In this document: piece by piece, positions 18,413 through 28,200 of the stretch
Numbering within the stretch: position 1 is the first letter of the stretch
How the letters are laid out: every line of letters begins with the position of its first letter
From: Curtobacterium ammoniigenes NBRC 101786
GTDB taxonomy: Bacteria; Actinomycetota; Actinomycetes; Actinomycetales; Microbacteriaceae
Assembly (NCBI RefSeq): GCF_001571045.1
Contig: NZ_BCSV01000002.1
Span: forward strand, 124,001 to 188,000
DNA: 64,000 bases
Direction: 5' to 3'
Notes under the pieces: model-generated
The model's database searches: none
Told to the model about the DNA's origin: nothing
The model's input: the letters and a program-made list of their open reading frames with translations, nothing else
Made by a program: the position numbers and the translations under genes

Positions 18413-20656
18413 ATGAAATTCAGTGACGGCTACTGGCTGACGAAGACGGGCCTCCGTGTCCAGGGCGCGTCGGGCGTCCACGAAGTGGAGACGGACGCCG
18501 ACGCCGTTCGTGTCTTCGCGTCCGTGCGTCCCGTGCACTCCCGCGGCGACACCCTCGACACGGCGCTCCTCGGAGTCGCGTTCGACTCCCCGGCGGAGGG
18601 CGTGATCCGGGTCACGATCGAGCGCCACGCCGGAGCGCTCGACCGCGGCCCGCACTTCGCCGTTGCCGGGACCGCCCCCGCGGTGTCCGTCGCACGCGAC
18701 GACGACGCCGTGTCGCTCACCTCGGGCAGTCTCACCGCGCGCGTGTCGCTCGGCGAGGAGTGGCGGGTCGATTTTCTCGGAGCCTCCGACGCCGGCGACC
18801 AGTCGCTCCTGACGTCGTCGACCTGGCGCAGCGTCGCGCACGTCACCGCCGACACCGGTGAGACATGGGTGCGCGAGCAGCTGACGCTCGAGCCGGGAAC
18901 GCTCGTCTACGGGCTCGGCGAGCGCTTCGGGGCGTTCGTCAAGAACGGGCAGAGCATCGACATCTGGAACGAGGACGGCGGGACCGCCAGCGAGCAGGCC
19001 TACAAGAACGTGCCGTTCTACCTCACGAACCGGGGGTACGGCGTGTTCGTGGACCACGCGGAGCGAGTCTCGTTCGAGGTCGGAAGCGAGATGGCGTCCC
19101 GGACCCAGTTCAGTGTGGCCGGCGAACGGATGACCTACTACCTGATCCACGGCCCGAGCCCGAAAGAGGTGCTGGCGCGATACACCGCGCTCACCGGACG
19201 CCCTGCGCGCGTGCCGGCCTGGTCGTGGGGCCTGTGGCTGTCGACCTCGTTCACCACGGACTACGACGAGGCGACCGTCACCTCGTTCATCGACGGCATG
19301 GCCGAGCGCGACCTGCCGCTGTCGGTGTTCCATTTCGACTGCTTCTGGATGCGCGGATTCCACTGGAGCGACTTCATCTGGGATCCGGCGACGTTCCCCG
19401 ACCCGGAAGGCATGCTGCGGCGCCTGCACGAGCGCGATCTCAAGGTGTGCGTCTGGATCAACCCGTACATCGCCCAGCGATCGGCCCTGTTCGAAGAGGC
19501 TCGGACGCTCGGCTTCCTGGTGCGCCGCCGTGACGGCTCGGTGTGGCAGTGGGACCGCTGGCAGGCGGGGATGGCGTTGGTCGACTTCACGAACCCCGCG
19601 GCTCGAAACTGGTTCGCCGGAAAGCTGAAAGGCCTGCTCGACCAGGGTGTCGATGCCTTCAAGACCGACTTCGGAGAGCGCATCCCCACCGATGTGGTGT
19701 GGCACGACGGGTCCGACCCGCAGAAGATGCACAACTTCTACACGCAGCTGTACAACGAGACCGTCTTCGATCTGCTCGAGCGGGAGCGTGGCGACGGCGA
19801 CGCGGTCGTCTTCGCCCGGTCGGCGACGGTCGGCGGCCAGAAGTTCCCGGTGCACTGGGGCGGCGACTGCGAGTCGAGCTACCTCGCGATGGCGGAGTCG
19901 CTGCGTGGCGGGCTCGGGCTCGTCTCATCCGGCTTCGGATACTGGTCGCACGACATCGGCGGGTTCGAAGGGACCCCGGACCCGGACCTGTTCAAGCGCT
20001 GGATCGCGTTCGGGCTGCTGTCCTCGCACTCGCGCCTGCACGGCTCGAAGTCGTATCGCGTGCCGTGGTCGGTGGACGAGGAGTCGAGCGAGGTGCTGCG
20101 CGTCTTCACACGGCTGAAGATGCGACTGATGCCGTACCTCGCCGCCCTGGGCGAGGCCAACCACGCCACAGGGGTTCCGGTGATGCGACCGATGATGCTC
20201 GAGTTCCCCGAGGACCCGACCGCCCACACGCTCGACCGGCAGTACATGCTCGGACCGGACCTGCTGGTCGCGCCCATCCTGCAGCCGGGCGGCGAGGTGA
20301 CCTTCTACCTGCCGGCCGGCGTCTGGACCCACGCGCAGACCGGCGAGACGCTCACCGGCGGCCGGTGGCACACGAAGACCTTCGACTATCGTCACGCCGC
20401 CGTCTACGTGCGACCCGGGTCGGTGCTCCCGGTCGGCTCGATCGCGGACCGTCCGGACTACGCGTGGGCGTCGGACCTGACGCTGCATGTGTTCGAGCCG
20501 GACGCGCTCCGCACCTCCGAGGTGCTGGTTCCAGCACCACACGGCGGGCACGCGGCGCGAATCGGGGTACGCGCCTCCGGATTGGATGTGACGGCGACCG
20601 TGCTCGACGGCGCGGCCCCCGGCCTCACCGTTCTGACCGGGGCGATGATCGGATGA
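18413..20656 (+). CDS. yicI: Alpha-xylosidase, GH31 (YicI type)
   Basis: Cytosolic exo-enzyme releasing alpha-1,6-linked xylose from xyloglucan oligosaccharides, 747 aa, close to YicI's length. The start MKFSDGYWLTKTGL matches YicI. The nucleophile is D419 in FKTDFGER and the acid/base D485 in HWGGDCESSY, nearly the numbering of E. coli YicI (D416/D482). VFHFDCFWMRG and GFWSHD-like GYWSHDIGGF are further GH31 marks. A GGAAGG ribosome site precedes ATG 18413. Its stop overlaps the next start (ATGA), so it is the first gene of a coupled three-gene operon. Confidence 0.93.
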   Translation: MKFSDGYWLTKTGLRVQGASGVHEVETDADAVRVFASVRPVHSRGDTLDTALLGVAFDSPAEGVIRVTIERHAGALDRGPHFAVAGTAPAVSVARDDDAVSLTSGSLTARVSLGEEWRVDFLGASDAGDQSLLTSSTWRSVAHVTADTGETWVREQLTLEPGTLVYGLGERFGAFVKNGQSIDIWNEDGGTASEQAYKNVPFYLTNRGYGVFVDHAERVSFEVGSEMASRTQFSVAGERMTYYLIHGPSPKEVLARYTALTGRPARVPAWSWGLWLSTSFTTDYDEATVTSFIDGMAERDLPLSVFHFDCFWMRGFHWSDFIWDPATFPDPEGMLRRLHERDLKVCVWINPYIAQRSALFEEARTLGFLVRRRDGSVWQWDRWQAGMALVDFTNPAARNWFAGKLKGLLDQGVDAFKTDFGERIPTDVVWHDGSDPQKMHNFYTQLYNETVFDLLERERGDGDAVVFARSATVGGQKFPVHWGGDCESSYLAMAESLRGGLGLVSSGFGYWSHDIGGFEGTPDPDLFKRWIAFGLLSSHSRLHGSKSYRVPWSVDEESSEVLRVFTRLKMRLMPYLAALGEANHATGVPVMRPMMLEFPEDPTAHTLDRQYMLGPDLLVAPILQPGGEVTFYLPAGVWTHAQTGETLTGGRWHTKTFDYRHAAVYVRPGSVLPVGSIADRPDYAWASDLTLHVFEPDALRTSEVLVPAPHGGHAARIGVRASGLDVTATVLDGAAPGLTVLTGAMIG

Positions 20657-22641
20657 CCGCGATCCTCTTCGGCGGCGACTACAACCCGGAGCAGTGGCCG
20701 GAGGACGTCTGGCACGAGGACGTCCGACTGATGCGCGATGCCGGTGTGAACACGGCGACCGTCGGGGTCTTCTCCTGGTCGAGCATCGAGCCGACGGAGG
20801 GGCGGTTCACGTTCGACTGGCTCGACCGGGCGATCACGCTCCTGCACGAGAACGGGATCGGGATCATCCTCGCCACGCCGACCGCGTCGCCGCCGCCATG
20901 GTTTTCGATCGCCCATCCGGAGGCGCTCCCCACCACCGCCGAAGGCGTCCGTCTCATCCACGGAAGCCGCGACACCTACAACCCGGCGGCCCCGGCCTAC
21001 CGTGCGGCTGCAGCGCGCATCACGGAGGAGCTCGCGGCCCGATACGGCGCCCATCCCGCGCTCCGTGGATGGCATCTGCACAACGAGTACGGCACCGTTT
21101 CGTTCGGAGCGGAGGTCGACGCTCGCTTCCGCGACTGGCTGGAGCGCAAGTACGGCTCGCTCGGCGCACTGAATCGGGCGTGGCACACGACGTTCTGGTC
21201 GCAGGGCTACGCGTCGTGGGAGCAGGTCGTGGCGCCGCAGGCGACGCAGTACCTGCGCAACCCGGGGCAGCTGCTCGACTTCAAACGGTTCTCGGCCGCA
21301 CTGCTCCTGGAGTGCTATCAGGATCAGATCGACATCGTGCGGCGGCTGTCGCCCGACGCGCCCGTGACGACGAACTTCATGCTGCCGAGCTGGCTGCACT
21401 ACGACCCGTGGGCGTTCGCGTCGGCGTCGGACCTGGTGGCCGTCGATCACTACGTCGACGCGCGTGGTGTCGAGGGGGCGGCGCACGCGGCGTTCGGCGC
21501 CGATCTGGCGCGATCGTTCGGCGGTGGGCGACCGTGGCTGCTCATGGAGCAGGCGATGAACCTCACGATGCGGGGCGGCCGTCTGCTCGCCAAGGAGCCG
21601 GGCGCGGGAATGCGCACGAGCCTTCAGCATGTTGCGCGTGGGGCCGACGGCATCCTGTTCTTCCAGTGGCGCACCGCTCCCGCGGGCGCCGAGGCGTTCC
21701 ATTCGACGATGGTCCCGCATGTCGGTCCGGACAGCCGGGTCTTCCGCGAGGTCCGCGAACTCGGTCAGCTGCTCGGCGCGCTCGACGGCGTCGCGTCGCC
21801 GCTCGGCTCCTCCACCCCTGCGCCGGTCGTCACCACCCGCGTGGCGATCGCGTGGAGCGCGGACGCGTGGTGGGCTGCGGACTCCCCCGGGCTTCCGGCA
21901 CCGGACCTCGACTTCCTGCCGGCCGTGCGTCGAGTCCACCGCGCCCTGTGGATGCTCGGCCGGACCGCCGACTTCGTGCGTCTCGACGACGACCTCGACC
22001 GCTACGATCTCGTGCTCGTGCCGAGTCATTGCATCGCCTCCGACGCGGAGGCCGCTGCGCTCGACGGTTTCGTGCGCGGCGGCGGGCACGCGATCGTCTG
22101 GTACTTCAGCGGCACCTTCGACGACGAGCTGCACGTCGAGCTCGGCGGATACACGGGCCGATTCGCCGAGACCCTCGGGATCCGAGTGGAGGAGCTCCAC
22201 CCGTTGGAGGACGGCGAGTCCGTCGCGCTCGACACCGGCACGAACGGCGCTCGGTGGGCGGAGACGGTGCGGTTGCGGGGCGCGGAGGCGACCGTGCGGT
22301 ATGCGGACGGTCCGACCTGCGGCGAGCCCGCGATCACCGTGCATCGGCATGGGGACGGGACGGCACGGTATGTCTCCACGTGCCTCCCTGACGACGCGCT
22401 CGCTGCGCTGCTCGAGGCCTCCCTCGCCGAAGCGGGGATCGAGCCGGATGCGCCGGAGGCCGGCGACGGTCTGGAGGTCGTGCGCCGGTCGGGCGCGGAC
22501 GGCACGTATGTCGTCGCGATCAATCATGGTGCGACTGCGCGCACCGTCACACTGCACGGCGTCGATGCGTTCGACGGCAGCCGGGTCGCGGGTCCGATCG
22601 AACTGGCAGCGCGCGCGTTCCGTGTGCTGCGTGCACAATGA
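20653..22641 (+). CDS. Beta-galactosidase, GH42 (second copy)
   Basis: Intracellular beta-galactosidase of 662 aa, distinct from the copy at 3250. It begins ILFGGDYNPEQWPED. Acid/base E145 lies in WHLHNEYG and nucleophile E299 in PWLLMEQAMN. The GATase-like and C-terminal domains follow (YDLVLVPSHC, VAINHGATARTVTLHG). ATG overlaps the alpha-xylosidase stop by 4 nt, and its own stop overlaps the GH95 start by 4 nt. Between alpha-xylosidase and alpha-fucosidase, the likely bond is the beta-1,2-galactosyl residue of xyloglucan side chains. This is an inference. Confidence 0.92.
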   Translation: MTAILFGGDYNPEQWPEDVWHEDVRLMRDAGVNTATVGVFSWSSIEPTEGRFTFDWLDRAITLLHENGIGIILATPTASPPPWFSIAHPEALPTTAEGVRLIHGSRDTYNPAAPAYRAAAARITEELAARYGAHPALRGWHLHNEYGTVSFGAEVDARFRDWLERKYGSLGALNRAWHTTFWSQGYASWEQVVAPQATQYLRNPGQLLDFKRFSAALLLECYQDQIDIVRRLSPDAPVTTNFMLPSWLHYDPWAFASASDLVAVDHYVDARGVEGAAHAAFGADLARSFGGGRPWLLMEQAMNLTMRGGRLLAKEPGAGMRTSLQHVARGADGILFFQWRTAPAGAEAFHSTMVPHVGPDSRVFREVRELGQLLGALDGVASPLGSSTPAPVVTTRVAIAWSADAWWAADSPGLPAPDLDFLPAVRRVHRALWMLGRTADFVRLDDDLDRYDLVLVPSHCIASDAEAAALDGFVRGGGHAIVWYFSGTFDDELHVELGGYTGRFAETLGIRVEELHPLEDGESVALDTGTNGARWAETVRLRGAEATVRYADGPTCGEPAITVHRHGDGTARYVSTCLPDDALAALLEASLAEAGIEPDAPEAGDGLEVVRRSGADGTYVVAINHGATARTVTLHGVDAFDGSRVAGPIELAARAFRVLRAQ

Positions 22642-24839
22642 GTCGGCTGCGATTCGAAGCGCCCGCGTCGGACTGGCTCGAGGCGCTGCCGCTCGGTGAC
22701 GGGCTGCTGGGTGCGATGTGCTTCGGTGATCCGCTGCGCCCGCGGCTCGCACTGAACCACACGACCGGATGGTCCGGAGGCCCGAATCCCTCCGGTGCGT
22801 CGGCCACCGCGGAGCACGCACCTCCGGTCTCGGTCCTCCAACCGCTTCGCGACGCGGTTACGCGCGGCGATCACGCCGAGGCGGACCGGCTCGCGCGGCT
22901 GTTCCAAGAGGGGGATGTCGCGACGTTCCTGCCGCTCGCGGAGCTGACGCTCGTCGGTTCGGAGCCCGAGGTGGAGGCGGAGGCGGAGGCCCCGCTGGAC
23001 GCGCGATCCGCCGCACCGATGGAGCGGGTCCTCGACCTCGCAACCGCGCTCCACACGGCACGCGGCGCGGAGCTCACGCACGAGACGTTCGTGTCGGCGG
23101 ACTCGGGTGTGCTCGTGCACCGGATCGTCGGCGCCGCTCAGCGTCGACGGGCGTTCCGACCCGTGCTGACGAGTCCGCTCCGCGTGGACGATCAGGCGAG
23201 CACCGCAGACGGCGTGCGGATGCTGCTTCGGTTCCCGACCGACGCCGATGACGGTGTGCTGACGTGGGCGCCCGATGCGCCGTCCGTCAGCGCCGCGATC
23301 GCCGTGCGGCTCGTGCACGGCGCCGATGCGAGCCTCCTGGCCCTCGCCGTCGTGACCGACTTCGATGGGCCGCTGTCCGCGCCGCACGGCCGCACCGACG
23401 AGCTGATGCGCGCCGCGTCCGCCCGCGTCGACGACGCGCTCGACGCCGGATGGGAGGCGCTCCGCACCGCTCACACGACCCGTCACCGCGACCTGTGGAC
23501 CCGCACCGTGCTGGACCTCCCGGTCGCCGATCCGAGTCGGACGGTGCCTGCGGCGATCGACCGCGGTGACCCCGTGGAACTCACGCAGCTGCAGTTCGAC
23601 GTCGGACGCTACCTGCTCATCACAGCAGCGCGACCGGGCGGGCTGCCGCCGAGCCTCCAGGGTCTGTGGAACGCCGAGATCGCGCCCCCGTGGCGCAGCA
23701 ACTACACGACGAACATCAACACGGAGATGAATCACTGGGCGGCCGCGGTGACGGGGCTGCCGGAGTGCGTCGCCCCGCTCCTCGACCACCTCGAAGCACT
23801 CGCGGTGACCGGAGCCGCCACGGCCGAGCGGGTCTTCGGCGCTCGCGGATGGCTCAGCCACCACAACTCGGACGCGTGGGCGCACACGGGCGCCTCCGGC
23901 GTCGGCGAGGACAGTCCGAGCTGGTCCTTCTGGCCGTTCGGCGGCGTCTGGCTGACGCTCACGGTCTGCGACCTCCTCGACGTCGGCCTGCTCGGCGGCG
24001 CGGATCGTACGCGCCTCGCGCGCGTCGTCGCGGGGTGCGTCGCATGGGTCCTCGACTGGCTCGTCGAGGGCGACGACGGACAGCTCACGACCCGCCCGTC
24101 CACGTCGCCGGAGAACGAGTTCCCGCTTCCCGACGGCGGCCTCGGGGCTCTCGCGTCCGGATCCACCATGGATCTCGAGCTCACGCGGCAGATCCTGGAG
24201 CGTTCTCGCGAGCTCAGTCCGCACGGCGAGGACGCCGAGCGTGTGGACGCCGCGCTCGCTCGCCTCCCCGAAGGCCTGCCCCTGACCGAGGACGGTGTGG
24301 TGCGGGAGTGGGGCGACGGCGAGCGCAGCGCCGATCCGCATCACCGCCACGTGTCCCACCTGGTCGGGGTGTATCCGGGAACACGCTCCCTGACCGAGCG
24401 GGAACGCTCTGCCGTTGCACGCACCCTCGAACAGCGCGGGGACGACTCGACCGGCTGGTCGCTGATGTGGAAGGCGTGTCTCTGGGCGCGACTCGGGCGC
24501 GGTGACAAGGTCGGCGACCTAATGGCGCTGAGTCGCCGCCCCGCGACGGCCGAGGTCGGTTTCGCGCACCGAGGCGGCCTGTACCCGAACCTGTTCGCCG
24601 CGCATCCGCCGTTCCAGATCGACGCCAATCTCGCTTTCCCCGCCGTGCTCGCCGAGTCGCTCATGCAGAGCCATCGGGGTCGCGTCGAACTTCTGCCCGC
24701 GCTGCCGCCCGATCTTCCGAACGGCCGCATTCGCGGGCTCGTCGCTCGGCCGGGGATCCTCGTCGATCTGGAATGGGCCGAGGGACGCGTGGTGTCGTGG
24801 GACGAACGGAGGCTCGGGGACCCTCCTGGTCTGCGCTGA
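22638..24839 (+). CDS. GH95 family alpha-L-fucosidase/galactosidase
   Basis: Predicted cytosolic glycosidase of 733 aa. The GH95 N-terminal signature is clear: ASDWLEALPLGDGLLGAM and LNHTTGWSGGPNP. The catalytic (alpha/alpha)6 barrel carries LQGLWNAEIAPPW and YTTNINTEMNHW, the Asn pair that assists catalysis in Bifidobacterium AfcA, then HHNSDAWAHT, ENEFPLPDG and GDDSTGWSLMWKACLW. GH95 members cleave alpha-1,2-fucose or alpha-galactose. It is last in the coupled operon and convergent with the sulfatase remnant (5-nt gap). Confidence 0.88.
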   Translation: MSRLRFEAPASDWLEALPLGDGLLGAMCFGDPLRPRLALNHTTGWSGGPNPSGASATAEHAPPVSVLQPLRDAVTRGDHAEADRLARLFQEGDVATFLPLAELTLVGSEPEVEAEAEAPLDARSAAPMERVLDLATALHTARGAELTHETFVSADSGVLVHRIVGAAQRRRAFRPVLTSPLRVDDQASTADGVRMLLRFPTDADDGVLTWAPDAPSVSAAIAVRLVHGADASLLALAVVTDFDGPLSAPHGRTDELMRAASARVDDALDAGWEALRTAHTTRHRDLWTRTVLDLPVADPSRTVPAAIDRGDPVELTQLQFDVGRYLLITAARPGGLPPSLQGLWNAEIAPPWRSNYTTNINTEMNHWAAAVTGLPECVAPLLDHLEALAVTGAATAERVFGARGWLSHHNSDAWAHTGASGVGEDSPSWSFWPFGGVWLTLTVCDLLDVGLLGGADRTRLARVVAGCVAWVLDWLVEGDDGQLTTRPSTSPENEFPLPDGGLGALASGSTMDLELTRQILERSRELSPHGEDAERVDAALARLPEGLPLTEDGVVREWGDGERSADPHHRHVSHLVGVYPGTRSLTERERSAVARTLEQRGDDSTGWSLMWKACLWARLGRGDKVGDLMALSRRPATAEVGFAHRGGLYPNLFAAHPPFQIDANLAFPAVLAESLMQSHRGRVELLPALPPDLPNGRIRGLVARPGILVDLEWAEGRVVSWDERRLGDPPGLR

Positions 24840-24844
24840 CCCGC

Positions 24845-26314
24845 CTATTTCGCCGCTCGGGTGGAGTCGACGAACAGCGCGAGGCGCTCGAAGACCCCGG
24901 CGTCATACGGTCCCCAGTCGGGGTGCGGCGTGTCCGGGCCGCGGTACGGTTCGTCGCGGTATCGACGCTGGTATTCGGCGAGCTTCGCCTCGAGCTCGGC
25001 CTTGATCTCGGCATAGTCCGGATCGTCCGCCACGTTGTGGACTTCGGCGGGGTGGGCACTGAGGTCGTAGAGCTCCCATTCCGGGTCGAAGCGGGCCTCG
25101 GAGGCGCCCGGCACCCCGAGTCCCGCGCCGTAGTAGTAGATGAGTTTGTAGTCGGCGGTTCGGATCCCGTAATGCGCCGGAGCGGCATGGATGGGATCGT
25201 CGTGCTCCCAGTAGCGGTAGTAGACCGCGTCTGCCCAGCCGTCGACGTGCTCACCTCGGAGGAACGGCCGGAAGCTCCGGCCCTGGTTGCTCGGCAGCGC
25301 ATCGGCCGCATCGAGGCCACAGACGTCCAGGAACGTCGCGGCGAAGTCGACGTTCGTGATGATCGCCTCGTATCGACTCCCTGCCGCGATCTCGGCGGGC
25401 CAGCGCATCAGCATCGGCATCTGGAGCGACTGGTCGAACATGAGCCGCTTGTCGAACCAGCCGTGGTCGCCGAGGAAGAAGCCTTGGTCGGAGGTGTACA
25501 CGACGAGCGTGTCCTCCGTCAGGCCGCGCTCGTCCAGACGGTCGAGGATACGGCCGACGTTGTCGTCGATCGACTGGATGCACTGCAGATAGTCGCGCAT
25601 GTAGATCTGGTATTTCCAGCGCATCCGTGCCGCGCGGTTCTCCGGTCCGCGGAGCCCGTCCGGCATCGGGACCTTGAGGTCCTCGCCGCCCATGTCGTCG
25701 GCGATGCTCATGCGGACGCCGCGGACCGCTCTGCTCCGCGTGGCGTAGTCGTCGAAGAACGTGTCCGGCTCCGGAATGGAGCCGTCGGCGTAGAGGTGCT
25801 TGTGCTTCTCGTCAGGCACCCAGGGCCGATGCGGTGCCTTGTGGTGGACCATGAGACAGAACGGCTCATCGTCGTCGAGCGAGTCCATCCACTCCAGCGA
25901 CATGTCCGTCACGATCTCGGTCGCGTAGCCTTCGCGGACCCGCCGCCCCTGCGGATCGATCATCTCGGGATCGATGTAGTCGCCCTGCCCCGGGAACACC
26001 GTCCACGCGTCGAACCCCCGTGGGGTCGCCGTCGGGCCTTCGCCGAGGTGCCACTTGCCGAACAGCGCGGTCCGATATCCGTCCTGCTGCAGCGCCTCGA
26101 CGAACGTCGGGACGCGGTAGTCCATCTCGGTCCAGATCGACGACACACCGTTCACGTGACTGTAGGTCCCGGTCAGGATCGATGCACGCGAGGGGCTGCA
26201 GATCGAGTTCGTGCAGTACACCGCGTCGAGCCGCATCCCTTCGGCGGCGATCCGGTCGAGGTTCGGTGTCCGATTCACCCGACTGCCGTATGCAGAGATC
26301 GCATGTTCCAGCAT
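24845..26314 (-). pseudogene. Sulfatase, type I, lacking its N-terminus
   Basis: 489-aa open frame of an arylsulfatase-type sulfatase. The formylglycine site is intact (C39 in ICSPSRAS), as are KWHLGEG, HHKAPHRPW and the metal-binding pair in YTSDQGFFLGDHGW. The family N-terminus, which carries the Asp-Asp metal ligands of the 'ILLIxxDDH' strand, is absent. The homologous region starts abruptly at HAISAYGSRVNRTPNLD. The only upstream residues are MLE, read backwards out of the neighbouring galactosidase fragment. Without those metal ligands it should be inactive. The loss coincides with truncation of the gene on the other strand at 26305. Confidence 0.8.
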
Positions 26315-27534
26315 GGGTGAAGACCAATCTGAGCCGCTTCCCACGTGCTCGCACCTCGCGCGGCGACGCACTGGAGATCCTCACGCCGTTCTCTGACCAG
26401 AACCGCGACGCCGATGCGCGCGCCTTTGCCGCACTTCTGCGCCACCTTCGCACGACCGACGAGCAGCACACCGTGATCATGGTGCAGGTCGAGAACGAGA
26501 TCGGGATGATCCCCGAGGCCCGCGATCACTGCGATCAGGCCGAGGCGGCATTCCGCGACACTGTCCCGGAGAGCATCCTTCCGGAGGGGGCCACGCCCAG
26601 CCCGTGGACGGAGGTGTTCGGCGATTCCCCCGCCACAGAAGAACGATTTATGGCGTGGGCGTTCGCTCAATACGTCGAGCAGGTGACTGCCGCCGGCAAG
26701 GCTGAACTCCCTCTGCCCATGTACACCAACGCGGCATTGATCCGGGCCGGGTCCCAGCCCGGCCAGTATCCGAGCGCAGGGCCGCTGCCGCACTTGGCGG
26801 ATATCTGGCGAGCGGGCGCACCGAGCCTTGATTTCATCGCTCCGGACATCTACTTCCCGAACTTCGCCGAGTGGACCGAAGCCTACGTCGAGACCGGGAA
26901 CCCTCTGTTCATTCCTGAGGCGCTTCGGAGCATCGACGCAGCAGCCAACGCTTTGTATGCGTACGGCAAGCACAGCGCGCTCGGCTTCTCGCCCTTTGGA
27001 ATCGAGCAGATCAAGGACGACGCTGAGACCTTCGTCACCGGCGCGTTCGATGTCGTCGCTCAACTCACGCCGCTTATCACCCAGCATGCCGGCGACGGCA
27101 ACATGACCGGCCTGATAAAGCCAACGCGCGACATGCGCGCCCCGCACCGGGTTCGCCTCAACGATGTGATGCTCGAGGCGACGTACGAGCAGGTCGCCGC
27201 TCCTGAACTCGCCGACGGGGTCATCAACGAATCGGGAGACGTGCACGGCACCAAGCAGCTGCCGGCCGCTGCGATCGTCATTCGCACGGGTCCCGACGAA
27301 CTGGTGATCGGGGGCATCGGTACGACCATCACCTTCCACACCGTCGACGCGAACGGCGAGAACATAGGGATCCTGTCCTGCGAGGAAGGCCGATTTGAGG
27401 TAGAAAGCGATGCGGAGGACGGGTGGCAGCACCGACGCTGGCTCAGCGGCGACGAGACCCACCAAGGACGACACGTGCGTCTCGTGCCGGGACAGTTCGC
27501 GATCCAGCGTGTGCGGCTCTATCGCTATCGCTAG
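26305..27534 (+). pseudogene. GH35-like beta-galactosidase with DUF5597 domain, 5'-truncated
   Basis: 409-codon remnant. It begins in mid-protein at VPAWVKTNLSRFPR, followed by EILTPFSDQNRDADARAF, the acid/base motif VIMVQVENEIGM and IAPDIYFPNFAEW, then NPLFIPEALRS with the nucleophile region, and a DUF5597-type C-terminus. About 100-130 N-terminal residues, the start codon and the promoter are missing. There is no ribosome site at the junction. The frame is open to the stop at 27534, so the loss is probably recent. The intact ancestor would have been divergent from the sulfatase. Confidence 0.8.
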
Positions 27535-27601
27535 TCGGATAGGCGCCTGTCCGGGCGGTCCGCGAGTGGGCGTCGCATCGAAACGCTAGTGATGGTATTC
27601 G

Positions 27602-28117
27602 TTATTGACTGCCCGTTCGGGTCTTCACGAATCGCCCGGTCCTGCGGTTCCGTCGAAGCGGCCGGGTCGCGGCGCTCGCGCGGGCCTGGCCGCACCGCTG
27701 CTGGTTCGCGCAGTGTGGGCAGTGACTCGGCGTGTCCGGGTCGAGGTGATTCGTCGGCCGCATCAGGAACCCGCCATGCGTGTCGCACACGATGCGGACC
27801 GGGGTCCGCTGGTCCACGAACACAACCTCGGTGTAGTCGTAGCGGTCCCGGTGCAATGCCCGGGCCTGGGCGATGAACAGTGCTTTGCGCGCGGTGGGGG
27901 TGCTCCAGCGTCGGCCGGCGCAGTCGGCGCAGCCCTGCCCGCGTTTGTGGTCGTTCGGGGTCTGCTCGAACCGGCCATGAACATGACAGACGATGCCGAC
28001 TTTCGTGTGCGCGTTCACGAATCCCTCCGGGACGAGCTCGTACCCGTATCGGCCCTCGTGTCGTTCCACGGCCGCGGCGATGAACGCCCACATCCGTTGG
28101 TCTCTGCTCTCACTCAC
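27602..28117 (-). CDS. Zinc-ribbon-repeat protein (two CxxHGxF...CxxC units), accessory
   Basis: 171-aa protein of unknown function made of two copies of a ~55-residue unit. Unit 1 is HEGRYGYELV...GIVCHVHGRFEQTPNDH...GCADC and unit 2 is HRDRYDYTEV...RIVCDTHGGFLMRPTNH...HCPHC. The Cys/His pattern suggests one zinc ribbon per unit; such repeats (DUF723-like) occur in phage and mobile-element proteins and beside homing endonucleases. The C-terminal tail is very basic. GTG 28117 has CAGGAG 7 nt upstream. A shared-type promoter and 5' hairpin lie at 28132-28199. A paralog lies at 48383-48934. Confidence 0.75.
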   Translation of the reverse strand: MSESRDQRMWAFIAAAVERHEGRYGYELVPEGFVNAHTKVGIVCHVHGRFEQTPNDHKRGQGCADCAGRRWSTPTARKALFIAQARALHRDRYDYTEVVFVDQRTPVRIVCDTHGGFLMRPTNHLDPDTPSHCPHCANQQRCGQARASAATRPLRRNRRTGRFVKTRTGSQ

Positions 28118-28131
28118 TGTCGCGCTCCTGA

Positions 28132-28199
28132 AGGTGACATGCCCCCCGTCCGGTTGACGGGGTCACCTGCTCTATGCGCGGACGCGACGACCAGCTGCA
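28132..28199 (-). promoter_or_regulatory. Accessory-type promoter with 5'-end hairpin leader
   Basis: On the minus strand a -35-like TGCAGC (28199-28194), a 17-nt spacer and -10-like CATAGA (28176-28171) precede a predicted RNA beginning near GGTGACC. The leader folds immediately: AGGTGAC pairs with GTCACCT (28132-28138 with 28162-28168), and CCCCGTC with GACGGGG inside. The ribosome site follows directly. The same layout recurs at 29546, 48317 and, in part, 52301. Confidence 0.6.
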
Positions 28200-28200
28200 C

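Noticed and set aside
20458-22821. 787-aa leftward open frame opposite the GH42/GH95 genes
   Set aside because: It is the antisense shadow of two well-supported glycosidases; Arg/Gly/Asp-rich with no family motif or ribosome site. Many such frames occur here because of the high GC.
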